Source: Kaistia sp. 32K
GTDB taxonomy: Bacteria; Pseudomonadota; Alphaproteobacteria; Rhizobiales; Kaistiaceae
DNA: 64,000 nt
Direction of reading: 5' to 3'
Assembly: GCF_016629525.1 (NCBI RefSeq)
Contig: NZ_AP024269.1
Span: 1,984,001-2,048,000 of the forward strand
Under the pieces are notes generated by a model that saw nothing but the letters and a program-made list of their open reading frames with translations, had not been told where the DNA came from and made no database searches. Each line of letters begins with the position of its first letter. Within the stretch, counting starts at the first letter, position 1. The position numbers were made by a program, and so were the translations under genes. Of the stretch, positions 1-8,516 are shown in pieces.

Positions 1-1
1 T

Positions 2-328
<327 letters not shown>

Positions 329-363
329 GTCCGAAGGCGCGCCGGCCGTCACCAAAAGGCCGA

Positions 364-1158
364 TCAGGCGTGACCCTGGCCGCGCGCGCCGACCAGCGCG
401 AACATCGCGCCCTGCGGATCCTGGCACTGGATGATCCAGGCGCCGCCGGGCACTTCCATCGGCCCGTTCAGCACCTTGCCGCCACCGCTCTCGACGCGGG
501 CGGCGGCGGTGTCGACGTCGTCGACGTTGAAATAAAAGAGCCAGAAGGTCGCCGGCACGGAGCGGGGCCGGTTGAACATGCCGCCGGCCGCCTGGCCGCC
601 ATCGACCGAGAAGAGCTGGTAGGTGCCCATCTCGCCCATGTCGATCGCCTCGCCCTTCTTCCAGCCGAACATCGCCTCGTAGAAGGCGAACGCCTTCTCC
701 CAGTCATCGGCATAGAGTTCGTGCCAACCGATATGTCCCGGCGTGCCCATCTCGGCCGGCTCCGGCGGCTCGCCCTGCATCGGCAGCGGCTTGAACAGCG
801 TGAAGGCGGCCTTTTGCGGGTCGGAGACGACGGCGAAACGGCCGACCTCGGGAATGTCGGTCGGCGGGACATGCACCGTGCCGCCGAGGCTCGTGACCTT
901 GGAAGCGGCCACGTCGACATCGGCGACGGAGACATAGCCGAGCCAGTTCGGCGGCGCGCCCATCTTGCGGGCCTGCTCCGGCAGGTCCATCAACCCGCCG
1001 ATCGGCTGTTCGCCGATGGTGAAGAGCGTATAGGCCATGTGGGGCTGCGAGGCGTCGCGCGTGCCCCATCCGACGACCGAGCCGTAAAATACCTTGGCTC
1101 TGCCGGTATCGGTGGTCATCAACTCGTACCAGACGAAACGGCTTGCAAGATCGGTCAT
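364..1158 (-). CDS. VOC family protein with two glyoxalase-like domains
   Basis: The protein has 264 residues and two VOC modules in tandem (about 1-125 and 140-260). Each opens with a similar F.WYEL/GWHELY.DD strand and ends with DPQKAAF or DPQGAMF, followed by the C-terminal strand. The domain duplication and length match the family containing the mycobacterial CFP30-type 27-kDa antigen and related putative hydroxylases. The start is well supported: an AAGGAGG Shine-Dalgarno sequence lies about 7 bases upstream. DPQGA and DPQKA lack the usual DPDGN metal-site glutamate context, so catalytic activity is uncertain. It is transcribed away from the lipoprotein gene to its right. Confidence 0.85.
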   Translation of the reverse strand: MTDLASRFVWYELMTTDTGRAKVFYGSVVGWGTRDASQPHMAYTLFTIGEQPIGGLMDLPEQARKMGAPPNWLGYVSVADVDVAASKVTSLGGTVHVPPTDIPEVGRFAVVSDPQKAAFTLFKPLPMQGEPPEPAEMGTPGHIGWHELYADDWEKAFAFYEAMFGWKKGEAIDMGEMGTYQLFSVDGGQAAGGMFNRPRSVPATFWLFYFNVDDVDTAAARVESGGGKVLNGPMEVPGGAWIIQCQDPQGAMFALVGARGQGHA

Positions 1159-1481
1159 TCCGGCCTCCTTCCGCTGGGGAATACTGTTTTTACACGAGAT
1201 GTCGCGGCGGTGGAAATCAAGCGTCGCGGCGGACGCTGGCCCCCGGCCAGGTTCGCCGGGGCGCGGTCCTGCTCCGGAACGACAATGCGCCCGCCGCCAT
1301 GCCGTTGCATGCCAGGGCGGGAACCGTGACGGCGCCTTTCCATTGAGGCATGGGAGAGACGAGGGATAGCAATGCCGTTCTGTCGCAATTCCGACGTGAT
1401 GCTGCTAGTCTTTGCCGTCCATGTATCGTCGCGTCCGGCGTCGGCCCCCGAACGAAACGCTTTGAACAGAGAAAACTTCCC
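1159..1481. other. Divergent intergenic region between the VOC gene and the lipoprotein gene
   Basis: This 323-base spacer must hold promoters for both divergent genes. I see no convincing -35/-10 pair, hairpin with a T-run, or open frame with a ribosome binding site in it. Short GC-rich runs around 1230-1270 can fold, but they have no terminator tail. Confidence 0.4.
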
Positions 1482-1817
1482 ATGAATCATCGAATTCCCG
1501 CAGTGATCGCAGTGCTGGCTGCTGTCGCGTTGGCTGGCTGCGTGTCGTCGCCGCGGCCGGTGCAGGTCTCGGCGCCGCCGGGACTGGCGTCGTCGGAGGC
1601 ACTGACCTGGGTCCGCAAGGACGGCCAGAGCGGCCGCGCCAATCCGGCGCTCGCCGACCAGTTCGCCGCCGATCGCGCCGCCTGCGTCCGCGCTCCCGGC
1701 GACAACGCCGCGCTGCGCGAGGCCGAGTCCTGCATGGGTCAGCGCGGCTATGCGCTGGTGCCGGCATCGCAGGCAGCAGCTCGCGCGGCCCAGTACCGCC
1801 GCATGGCCGGCTACTGA
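1482..1817 (+). CDS. Small predicted lipoprotein of unknown function
   Basis: The predicted protein has 111 residues. It has a short basic N-terminus, a hydrophobic stretch and a lipobox LAGC with cysteine at residue 20, so it should be lipidated and anchored in an envelope membrane. The mature part has two further cysteines (in DRAACV and ESCMGQRGY), which could form a disulphide. The C-terminal ESCMGQRGYALVP pattern is seen in small alphaproteobacterial lipoproteins. An upstream in-frame start at 1350 would put 44 residues ahead of the signal peptide, so the ATG at 1482 was chosen. No function can be assigned. Confidence 0.75.
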   Translation: MNHRIPAVIAVLAAVALAGCVSSPRPVQVSAPPGLASSEALTWVRKDGQSGRANPALADQFAADRAACVRAPGDNAALREAESCMGQRGYALVPASQAAARAAQYRRMAGY

Positions 1818-1853
1818 TCCACCGTTTGGGGGAAACATCGTCGGCGCGCCGCA

Positions 1854-2969
1854 CTATGGCGCGTCGGCGAACCTTATGTCGCGCGTCCGCGCGTCAGGCT
1901 CGTGGAAGGCCAGCAGGGCCTCGGCCCCCCGCGACAGCGCCGCCCGATCCTTCCGGCCGAGGGTCGCGAGCGGCGAGATTGAAAGTGTGGCTGCTCCCTT
2001 GTCGCGGTCGAGCCGCCAGCTGCCGGCGACCCGGCCGTCGATCAGGAAGGCGGGCAGCAGGCCATTCTGCTTCTTGAAATGCAGCCGGTGTCCGTCGTCG
2101 ATGACCCGGCGGCGGTCGTCGTGCCCGAGCAGCGCATTGTCGTAGTCCGGCAGGAAGCGGGCTGGCGCCTCGCCATCTTCACCCGGCCGCGGCGCATCGG
2201 GCAGATCGTAGAGAACGCGGCCGTCCTCATCCCGGAATTCGGTGAGCTGCGGCCGGAGCCGCGCCACCGCGCCGGCGAGCCGCGTCAGCCCCGACCATGC
2301 CTGCATGTCGGTGACCGAAGCGGGGCCGAACGCCGCCAGATAGCGCAGGATTGTGGCGTCGGGCGCGTCGTCGCCAGAGAGTGTCTCGCCGGTCCAGCTT
2401 TCGATCGTCGTCGAGATCGCCAGCCCGCCCCGGCGCCAGAGCCCGCGCGGCGTCACCTGCACCAGCGGCAGCACGGCGCGCACCGCCTGTGACAGCGCAT
2501 GGCCGTCGCGGTCCGGAAAATGAGGCGCAAGCGCGTCGGCCAATTCCCTGTTGGAGCGGGGCTTTTCCTCGACCAGGCGACGACCCGTCCGCATCAGCGC
2601 GGCCATGTCGATGCTCGCCAACGCTCTTCCATAGACGCTGCCGGGCGTCATGTTGCGCTCAAACACCTTCTGCACGACTGGTCGAAGCATCAGCGCGTCG
2701 CGGACGGTGACGAGATGCAGCGTGCCGCGCATCAGCGCGATGCGGACCAGTTTTCGCGACTGGGTGAGTTCCGAGACGGCCTCGGCGTCGAAATCGTTGA
2801 GACGCGACCAGAGCGCGACATAGGGATTGCCGGGGATCTGCGACTGCAGCCCGAGCAGACGCTCGATCGCCGCCTCGGGCGGAAGATCGACGCGTTCGAG
2901 CAGCATCTGCCGCGCCAGGAGCGCCCGGTTGAGGGCGCGTCGCGACAGCGTGGCGGGCTGCCCGGACAT
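1854..2969 (-). CDS. Winged helix DNA-binding domain protein (HTH_42 / AlkZ-like)
   Basis: The predicted protein of 371 residues matches the winged-helix family that includes the DNA glycosylases AlkZ and YcaQ (AlkX), known for unhooking interstrand crosslinks. The N-terminal segment LLGLQSQIPGNPY carries Q42-S-Q44, corresponding to the catalytic Q-x-Q/Q-x-D motif region. Tandem winged helices fill the middle, and GRVAGSWR plus a C-terminal strand pattern follow the family. The frame stays open upstream through the neighbouring exporter gene, but the chosen ATG lies 5 bases after that gene's stop, so the two are probably co-transcribed. Glycosylase activity is an inference; many family members are uncharacterised. 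Confidence 0.82.
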   Translation of the reverse strand: MSGQPATLSRRALNRALLARQMLLERVDLPPEAAIERLLGLQSQIPGNPYVALWSRLNDFDAEAVSELTQSRKLVRIALMRGTLHLVTVRDALMLRPVVQKVFERNMTPGSVYGRALASIDMAALMRTGRRLVEEKPRSNRELADALAPHFPDRDGHALSQAVRAVLPLVQVTPRGLWRRGGLAISTTIESWTGETLSGDDAPDATILRYLAAFGPASVTDMQAWSGLTRLAGAVARLRPQLTEFRDEDGRVLYDLPDAPRPGEDGEAPARFLPDYDNALLGHDDRRRVIDDGHRLHFKKQNGLLPAFLIDGRVAGSWRLDRDKGAATLSISPLATLGRKDRAALSRGAEALLAFHEPDARTRDIRFADAP

Positions 2970-2974
2970 CTCGG

Positions 2975-3601
2975 TCAGCGCGCGTCGAGGAGGAGGCGGA
3001 TGCCGAGTATGCCGATCACGGCGCCGGCGGCACGATCGATCCAGCTCTTGGCGCCGAGATAGAGCGCGCGCGGCCGGGCCGACGAGAAGGCGAGGGCGAC
3101 CAGCGCGTACCAGCCCGTCTCCTGGACGAAGATCAGCGCCGGCAGGGTGAGATCGAGCCAGAGCGGCCGGGTCGACGGCAGCAGCGCGGCGAAGACGGCG
3201 CCGAACACGGCGATGATCTTCGGGTTGCTCAGCTGGGTGGCGAGCGCCAGGCCGAAGGACCGGCCGAGGCTGCGGGCGTTCGAGCCGCCGTTCCGCGCCA
3301 CCTCGATCGGCTCCTTGGCGCCGCGCCAGATCCGGATCGCCAGATAGACGAGATAGACGCCGCCCGCGATCTTCAGGACCAGATAGAGCCCGGCCGCCTC
3401 GGTCATCAGCGTGCGCAGGCCGAGCAGGGCGAGCGCCCCGAACAGCATGGCGCCGACGCCCATGCCGAGGGCGGCGGCGATGCCGTCCGCTCGTGACTGC
3501 GCCACGGCGGTGCGCACGACGAAGACGAAGCTCGGGCCGGGGCTGATCGCGCCGATCAGCAGGGCGCCGAGAATGGCGAAGAGCGCGGCAAGCGGCGTCA
3601 T
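2975..3601 (-). CDS. LysE/RhtB family amino acid exporter
   Basis: The 208-residue inner-membrane protein has about six hydrophobic segments and the family hallmark SPGPSFVFVVR at residues 20-30. It also carries LSNPKIIAVFGAVF in the middle, another conserved LysE/RhtB region. Known members export lysine, threonine, homoserine lactone or related compounds; the substrate here is not evident. The ATG at 3601 has an AAGGAAA Shine-Dalgarno, whereas the longer frame adds a polar tail that would precede the first membrane helix. The gene is followed after 5 bases by the AlkZ-like gene. Confidence 0.88.
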   Translation of the reverse strand: MTPLAALFAILGALLIGAISPGPSFVFVVRTAVAQSRADGIAAALGMGVGAMLFGALALLGLRTLMTEAAGLYLVLKIAGGVYLVYLAIRIWRGAKEPIEVARNGGSNARSLGRSFGLALATQLSNPKIIAVFGAVFAALLPSTRPLWLDLTLPALIFVQETGWYALVALAFSSARPRALYLGAKSWIDRAAGAVIGILGIRLLLDAR

Positions 3602-3701
3602 AGGGTTTCCTTCGGGGCGGGGCCATCGGCCTTTTCCAGAAGGAGTATCCGCCGATCCCCGGCGCGACAAGCGCGTCGGAGATCCCGCTCGGCAGCGGCG
3701 G

Positions 3702-4478
3702 CTATTCGCCCGCCTTTTCGCCCTCGTGCAGGCCGACGCCGGCGTCCGACAGCTTCTGCCAGACTTCCTCGGCCGTCTCGGCGAAGTCGAACAGGTCGAG
3801 ATCCGTACGGGCGATCATGCCTTCTTCGATCAGCGCCTCGAAATTGATGACCTTGGTCCAGTAGGCGCGATCGAACAGGATGATCGGGATGGCCGGCGCC
3901 TTGCTGGTCTGGCGCAGCGTCAGGAGCTCGAACATCTCGTCGAAGGTTCCGAAGCCGCCCGGGAACACGATCAGCGCATTCGCCCGCATGGCGAGATGCA
4001 TCTTGCGCATGGCGAAATAGTGGAAGCGGAAAGTGAGTTCCGGCGTCGAATAGGAGTTCGGCTCCTGCTCGTGCGGGAGCGTGATGTTGAAGCCGATCGA
4101 AGGCGCGCCGACGTCGGCCGCGCCGCGATTGGCGGCCGCCATGATGCCGGGGCCGCCGCCGGTCGCGATGACGTTGTCGCGGAACGTGCCGTTGGAGACC
4201 AGGGCGCCGCCGCGCTCCGAGACGATGCGGCCGACGGCGCGGGCCTCCTCGTACCAGCGCGCATGCTGGCCGGAACCGTTCTCATGGATGCGGGCGCTGC
4301 CGAAGACGACGATCGTCGAACGCACGCCCCAAAGGCGCAGGATTTCCTCGGCCTTGGCATATTCCAGCAGGAAGCGGACGCCGCGCATCGTGTCGCTCAG
4401 CAGGAAATCGCTGTCGAGGGCGGGCAGGCGGTAGGACGGGGAGGCCATCTGGGGCGTGTTGGTTTTGTTTTCAGTCAT
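3702..4478 (-). CDS. LOG family protein (TIGR00730, lysine decarboxylase-like Rossmann fold)
   Basis: The 258-residue protein has the two signatures of the family: a glycine-rich GGGPGIMAAANRGA and PGGFGTFDEMFE, the PGGxGTxxE motif whose glutamate is catalytic in LONELY GUY enzymes. These hydrolyse nucleoside 5'-monophosphates to the base and ribose 5-phosphate. They make cytokinins in plants, and bacterial members such as PpnN act in purine turnover. The length (~260) and the N-terminal extension before FGSAR fit the larger bacterial subgroup. It appears to be a single-gene unit. The older name lysine decarboxylase is misleading. Confidence 0.88.
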   Translation of the reverse strand: MTENKTNTPQMASPSYRLPALDSDFLLSDTMRGVRFLLEYAKAEEILRLWGVRSTIVVFGSARIHENGSGQHARWYEEARAVGRIVSERGGALVSNGTFRDNVIATGGGPGIMAAANRGAADVGAPSIGFNITLPHEQEPNSYSTPELTFRFHYFAMRKMHLAMRANALIVFPGGFGTFDEMFELLTLRQTSKAPAIPIILFDRAYWTKVINFEALIEEGMIARTDLDLFDFAETAEEVWQKLSDAGVGLHEGEKAGE

Positions 4479-4606
4479 CTCGTCATCGCATCATGAATCA
4501 AGCCCGGATTATGCCGCGCGGGGACGCCAGGGGATAGCGCGGCGGCCGCGACTCAGGGTCCGGGAGGACCGCATGCCGCATGGCCGGCAGCCGGGACGGA
4601 CTCGCA

Positions 4607-5434
4607 TCAGGGATGCCCATATCGCGCCATGCAATGCCAGACCCATTTCGCCGTCTGGTAGTCGAGCTGGCGATCGCGGGCGCGCCACAGGATCTCCGGC
4701 GTCACGATCTCGTTCTCCCCGATCCGCGCGATGGCGCTGGCGGCGTCCGGCCCGCGAATCTGTTCGCAGTCGGCGATCCGCTCCAGCGACAGGCGGAAGC
4801 CATCGTGCCATTCCACCGCACAGCCGAGTGAACCCGCAGCTGTCTCGATCGTCGTGCCTCGAAACGAGGGATCGAGAACCACGGCTTCGACATCCCGGCC
4901 GATATGCACGGGACCATGGACGTGCGCCTCGATGTAGTTGTCCAGCCACGGATCGAGGTCCCTGGTATTCGCCTTGGCCATGGCGATGAGCGGTCCGGCA
5001 TCGCCGACGGCGAAATCGCTCGGCTGCCAGTGGCTGTCCGGATAGCAGAACGACGTGCGGGAACGGACATGCGGCGCGAGGCGAAAGTGGGAGGAGCCGA
5101 AGCGACGCGATCCGCCGACCGGGTCGTCGCGGTAGTTCAGGGCGCCATATTTTGGTCGGAAGGCGGGATCGCCGTCGTCATAGGCGCCCCCGAAGATCCG
5201 GCTCTCCCAATTCCAGCGGTCGCCGCCTGGATAGGCCGTCAGACCGCCGCTGCTGGTGCCCGTCTCGAACTGGGAGCGATAGGTGCCGTGCCGGGCGAGG
5301 AGCTCGATGACCGTGCTGCCGGCGACGCCGATGTCCGGGTGGAAGTTCAGCGTGATCGGATGCGTCGCGCCGTCCCGTGCCGGTGCGGAGGACTGGCGAA
5401 GATGGGTGAGCGCGCGTTCGACGAAGTCATCCAT
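4607..5434 (-). CDS. DUF3626 domain-containing protein of unknown function
   Basis: The predicted protein has 275 residues and resembles DUF3626 over its whole length. Recognisable blocks are ITLNFHPD near residue 30, YRSQFETGTSSGGLTAYPGG near residue 53, WNWESRIFGGAY, RPKYGALNYR and a later EAHVHGPVHIGRDVEAVVLDPSF. The many conserved polar and aromatic residues (H, R, Q-F-E, W-E, H-x-H) suggest an enzyme rather than a structural protein. The start is supported by AGGA seven bases upstream. There is no signal peptide or membrane segment. Neither neighbour is obviously linked, so no pathway can be proposed. Confidence 0.8.
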   Translation of the reverse strand: MDDFVERALTHLRQSSAPARDGATHPITLNFHPDIGVAGSTVIELLARHGTYRSQFETGTSSGGLTAYPGGDRWNWESRIFGGAYDDGDPAFRPKYGALNYRDDPVGGSRRFGSSHFRLAPHVRSRTSFCYPDSHWQPSDFAVGDAGPLIAMAKANTRDLDPWLDNYIEAHVHGPVHIGRDVEAVVLDPSFRGTTIETAAGSLGCAVEWHDGFRLSLERIADCEQIRGPDAASAIARIGENEIVTPEILWRARDRQLDYQTAKWVWHCMARYGHP

Positions 5435-5706
5435 GGTCCTGCGTGCATATCAAGCGCGGGACGGAAGATCCACTGACACACGCCCGTTCCGGCCCGATGC
5501 CGGTTCGCGTCTGCCGTAGAGTCGGGCGAGTAGCCGGGCGCGGCTGATCCAAGGGGCGGTACTCCGTTTACTTGTGCAGTGCGAGATGAGGATGGCTTAA
5601 TTTTGAACGGCGCGTGCAAAGTTCAGAAATCCGTTTGAATGGTGGATCAACCTGCGGCATGCTCACCTTCAGCCCCAATTCAAAGAGGGCATGGGAGGGA
5701 AATAGA

Positions 5707-6666
5707 ATGTCGAATATTGCAAGGTCAGTGCTTGCTGCCGGTGCGATCGCGCTCGCGGCCATGTCCACCGCGCCGACACAGGCGGTCGCGCAGGAAAAGA
5801 TCGAGATCCTGACCTCGGTCCCCGGCCTGACCTTTCCGTTCTTCGTCCACATGATGAACGCCTTCAAGGCCGAGGCTGCGAAGCAGGGCGTCACGGCGAT
5901 CGAGAGCGACGGCCAGGTGTCCTCGCCCAAGCAGACCGCCGACGTCGAAGCGGCGATCGCCCGCGGCGTGAAGGGCATCGTCATCAGCCCGAACGAAGTC
6001 GACGCCATGGCGCCGGCGCTGGCGCAGGCCGTCGAGGCCGGCATCCCGGTCGTCACCGTCGACCGTCGCGTCGCGCAGGTCGAGGGCATTCTCGGCCATA
6101 TCGGCGCCGACAACGTCAAGGGCGGCGAGGCCCAGGCCGAGCTGATCATGAAGCTCTATCCCGATGGCGCCACCATCGTGAACCTGCAGGGCCAGTCGGG
6201 CGCCTCGCCGGCGATCGACCGCAACAAGGGCCTGCACAACATTCTCGACAAGGCGGCCGACAAGTACAAGATCGTGTTCGAGCAGACGGCCGGCTTCGAC
6301 CGCGCCAAGGGCCTGTCGGTCACGGAAGCGGCGCTCGCCGCCCTGCCGGAAGCCCCGAAGGTCATCGTCGCCGCCAATGACGACATGGCGCTCGGCGCGA
6401 TGGAAGCCGTCAAGGCCCGCAACCTGTCGGGCATCGCCATCATCGGCTTCGACGCTCTTCCGGAAGCGCTCGGCCAGGTGCGCGACGGCGGCCTGACGGC
6501 CACGATCGAGCAGTTCCCGGGCAAGCAGAGCTCGATGGGCGTCGACATGCTCGTCGACTTCATCAAGAACCAGAAGAAGCCGGCCGAGGCCGTGACCCTG
6601 CTGACGCCGGTGGCGATCACCAAGGACAACCTCAACACCGCCGAGCGTCTCGGCGAGCTGAAGTAA
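5707..6666 (+). CDS. Sugar ABC transporter substrate-binding protein (RbsB-like)
   Basis: The 319-residue periplasmic protein has a clear signal peptide ending near QAVAQ before EKIEIL. Two Rossmann-like lobes follow, as in the ribose/galactose-binding (Peripla_BP_4) family. AAIARGVKGIVISPNEVDA, VVTVDRRV and ANDDMALGAMEAVKARN are typical ligand-cleft and hinge regions. GGAGG-like sequence (GGGAGGGAA) lies ahead of the ATG at 5707; the longer frame adds 31 residues before the signal peptide and was rejected. It is followed by the ATPase and permease genes of the same importer. The substrate is probably a monosaccharide or related compound. Confidence 0.9.
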   Translation: MSNIARSVLAAGAIALAAMSTAPTQAVAQEKIEILTSVPGLTFPFFVHMMNAFKAEAAKQGVTAIESDGQVSSPKQTADVEAAIARGVKGIVISPNEVDAMAPALAQAVEAGIPVVTVDRRVAQVEGILGHIGADNVKGGEAQAELIMKLYPDGATIVNLQGQSGASPAIDRNKGLHNILDKAADKYKIVFEQTAGFDRAKGLSVTEAALAALPEAPKVIVAANDDMALGAMEAVKARNLSGIAIIGFDALPEALGQVRDGGLTATIEQFPGKQSSMGVDMLVDFIKNQKKPAEAVTLLTPVAITKDNLNTAERLGELK

Positions 6667-6681
6667 GGCCAGCGTCCCGGC

Positions 6682-6716
6682 GAGGGCGCTTCGCGCGAAA
6701 GTCGCGGAGCGCCCTC
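6682..6716 (+). terminator. Intercistronic hairpin after the binding-protein gene
   Basis: A perfect 9-base stem (GAGGGCGCT / AGCGCCCTC) with a 17-base loop sits 15 bases after the stop of the substrate-binding gene. There is no T-run, so complete termination is unlikely. Such hairpins between binding-protein and ATPase genes often stabilise the upstream message or reduce read-through, giving more binding protein than transporter. Confidence 0.55.
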
Positions 6717-6958
6717 ACTGTCTCTCCCGATCCGGCCACCTGAGGCTTCGCCCGGCCGAACCGCGCCGGCGCCAGAGCCGGCTTCGATCGGGGGATGCTG
6801 CGCCGGGACCGGTGCGCTGCGTCGTACAGCCTGAAAATCGCGCGCAAGCCAAGCCCGCGCCTGCAACGATCGCGCGCCATGTCCTTGCCGCTCTGCCGTC
6901 AGGTCCGCCCATCCGGGCAGGGCCGGACGTTCCCTTGCTCCATCGTAAGCGAAGACGG

Positions 6959-8497
6959 ATGACCGATCCTGTAACCCTCTTGAAGATGAGCGGCATCGCC
7001 AAGAGCTTTCCCGGCGTCAAGGCGCTCGATGGCGTCGACCTCGAGATCGCGCCGGCCGAGATCCACGCGCTGCTCGGCGAAAACGGCGCCGGCAAGTCGA
7101 CGCTGCTGAAGATCCTCGCCGGCGCGCAATCGCCGGATCGCGGCACCATCTCGTTCGAGGGCCGCGACGTCGTGCTCTCGAGCCCGCAGGATTCCCAGAG
7201 GCTCGGCATCGTCACGATCTATCAGGAATTCACCCTCGCGCCGGACATGACGATCGCCGAGAACGTCTTCATCGGACGCGAGCCCGGCTCCCGCCTCTTC
7301 CTCAACTGGTCGAAGATGGCGGCCGAGACGCAGAAGCTGATCCGCCGCATCGGCCTGGAACGCAGCCCGATGACACTGGTGCGCGACCTTTCGGTCGCCG
7401 AGCAGCAGATGGTCGAGATCGCCCGCGCGTTGTCGATGCAGTCGCGCGTCATCATCATGGACGAGCCGACCTCGGCGCTCAGCCTGGCCGAGGTGGAAAA
7501 GCTCTTCCGCATCGTACGGCAGCTCAAGGCCGAGGGCATCTCGATCATCTTCGTGACCCATCGCCTGGAAGAAGTGATGGAGATCTGCGACCGCTTCACC
7601 GTGCTCCGCGACGGCCGCAATGTCGGCGCCGGCAAGGTCAGCGAAATCACCATCGACGGCATCATCCGCCTGATGGTCGGGCGCGAGGTCAACGCGCTCT
7701 ACGCCCATCGCGAGGCGGGCGAGGCCGGTCCGGTGGCGCTCGCCGTCGAGGGGCTGACGCGCCGCCGCAGCGCGCACGACCCGCACGCGACCGAGCTGCA
7801 GGACGTGACGCTCAACGTGCGGCGCGGCGAGATCCTCGGCATCGCCGGCCTCGTCGGGGCGGGTCGCACCGAGACGGCGCGGGCGATCTTCGGCGCCGAC
7901 CCGTTCGATTCCGGCCAGATCTTCGTCGACGGCCAGCCGGTCAACATCCGCTCGCCGCGCGACGCCATCAAGCATGGCATCGGCCTGGTGCCGGAGGACC
8001 GCAAACAGCAGGCGCTGTTCCTGAGCCAGGCGATCCGCGCCAACCTCTCGATCGCGGCGCTCGATCGCATCGACCGCTTCGGCGTCTTCATCGACGAGCG
8101 CAAGGAGCGCGTGCTGGTCGAGGAATACCGCAAGCTTCTCAACATCCGGATGGCGAGCCCCGACCAGGCGGTCGGCAATCTCTCCGGCGGCAACCAGCAG
8201 AAGGTCGTGCTCGCCCGCTGGCTGGCGCTGCGCCCGAAGGTGCTGATCGTCGACGAGCCGACGCGCGGCATCGACATCGGCGCCAAGGTCGAGGTCCACA
8301 ACCTGCTCTTCGAGATGGCCCGCGCCGGCATCGCCGTGATCGCGATCTCGTCCGAACTGCCCGAGGTTCTCGCGGTCGCCGACCGGATCGTCACGATGCG
8401 CGAAGGCCGCGTCACCGGCGAGACGCTGCGCGCCGAGGCGACCCAGGAAAAACTCATGACCATGATGACGCTCAGCGCCGCCGGCCGAGCCGCGTGA
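6959..8497 (+). CDS. Sugar ABC transporter ATP-binding protein with two ABC domains (RbsA/MglA-like)
   Basis: The 512-residue protein has two nucleotide-binding domains. The first has Walker A GENGAGKST, signature-like LSVAEQQMVEIARAL and Walker B VIIMDEPTSAL. The second has a degenerate Walker A GLVGAGRTE, the signature LSGGNQQKVVLARWL and Walker B VLIVDEPTRGI. This asymmetric pair is the rule in the carbohydrate uptake family 2 ATPases. It would power the permease encoded immediately downstream (19-base gap) with the binding protein upstream. The ATG at 6959 gives the usual short N-terminus; the frame extends 49 residues upstream with a composition unlike the family. Confidence 0.93.
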   Translation: MTDPVTLLKMSGIAKSFPGVKALDGVDLEIAPAEIHALLGENGAGKSTLLKILAGAQSPDRGTISFEGRDVVLSSPQDSQRLGIVTIYQEFTLAPDMTIAENVFIGREPGSRLFLNWSKMAAETQKLIRRIGLERSPMTLVRDLSVAEQQMVEIARALSMQSRVIIMDEPTSALSLAEVEKLFRIVRQLKAEGISIIFVTHRLEEVMEICDRFTVLRDGRNVGAGKVSEITIDGIIRLMVGREVNALYAHREAGEAGPVALAVEGLTRRRSAHDPHATELQDVTLNVRRGEILGIAGLVGAGRTETARAIFGADPFDSGQIFVDGQPVNIRSPRDAIKHGIGLVPEDRKQQALFLSQAIRANLSIAALDRIDRFGVFIDERKERVLVEEYRKLLNIRMASPDQAVGNLSGGNQQKVVLARWLALRPKVLIVDEPTRGIDIGAKVEVHNLLFEMARAGIAVIAISSELPEVLAVADRIVTMREGRVTGETLRAEATQEKLMTMMTLSAAGRAA

Positions 8498-8516
8498 CAA
8501 GACAAGGAATACGGTA

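Noticed and set aside
2970..3626. The N-terminal extension of the AlkZ-like frame through the LysE gene
   Set aside because: The 219-residue extension is arginine-rich with no family match and lies inside the exporter gene. The ATG at 2969 starts the recognised domain.
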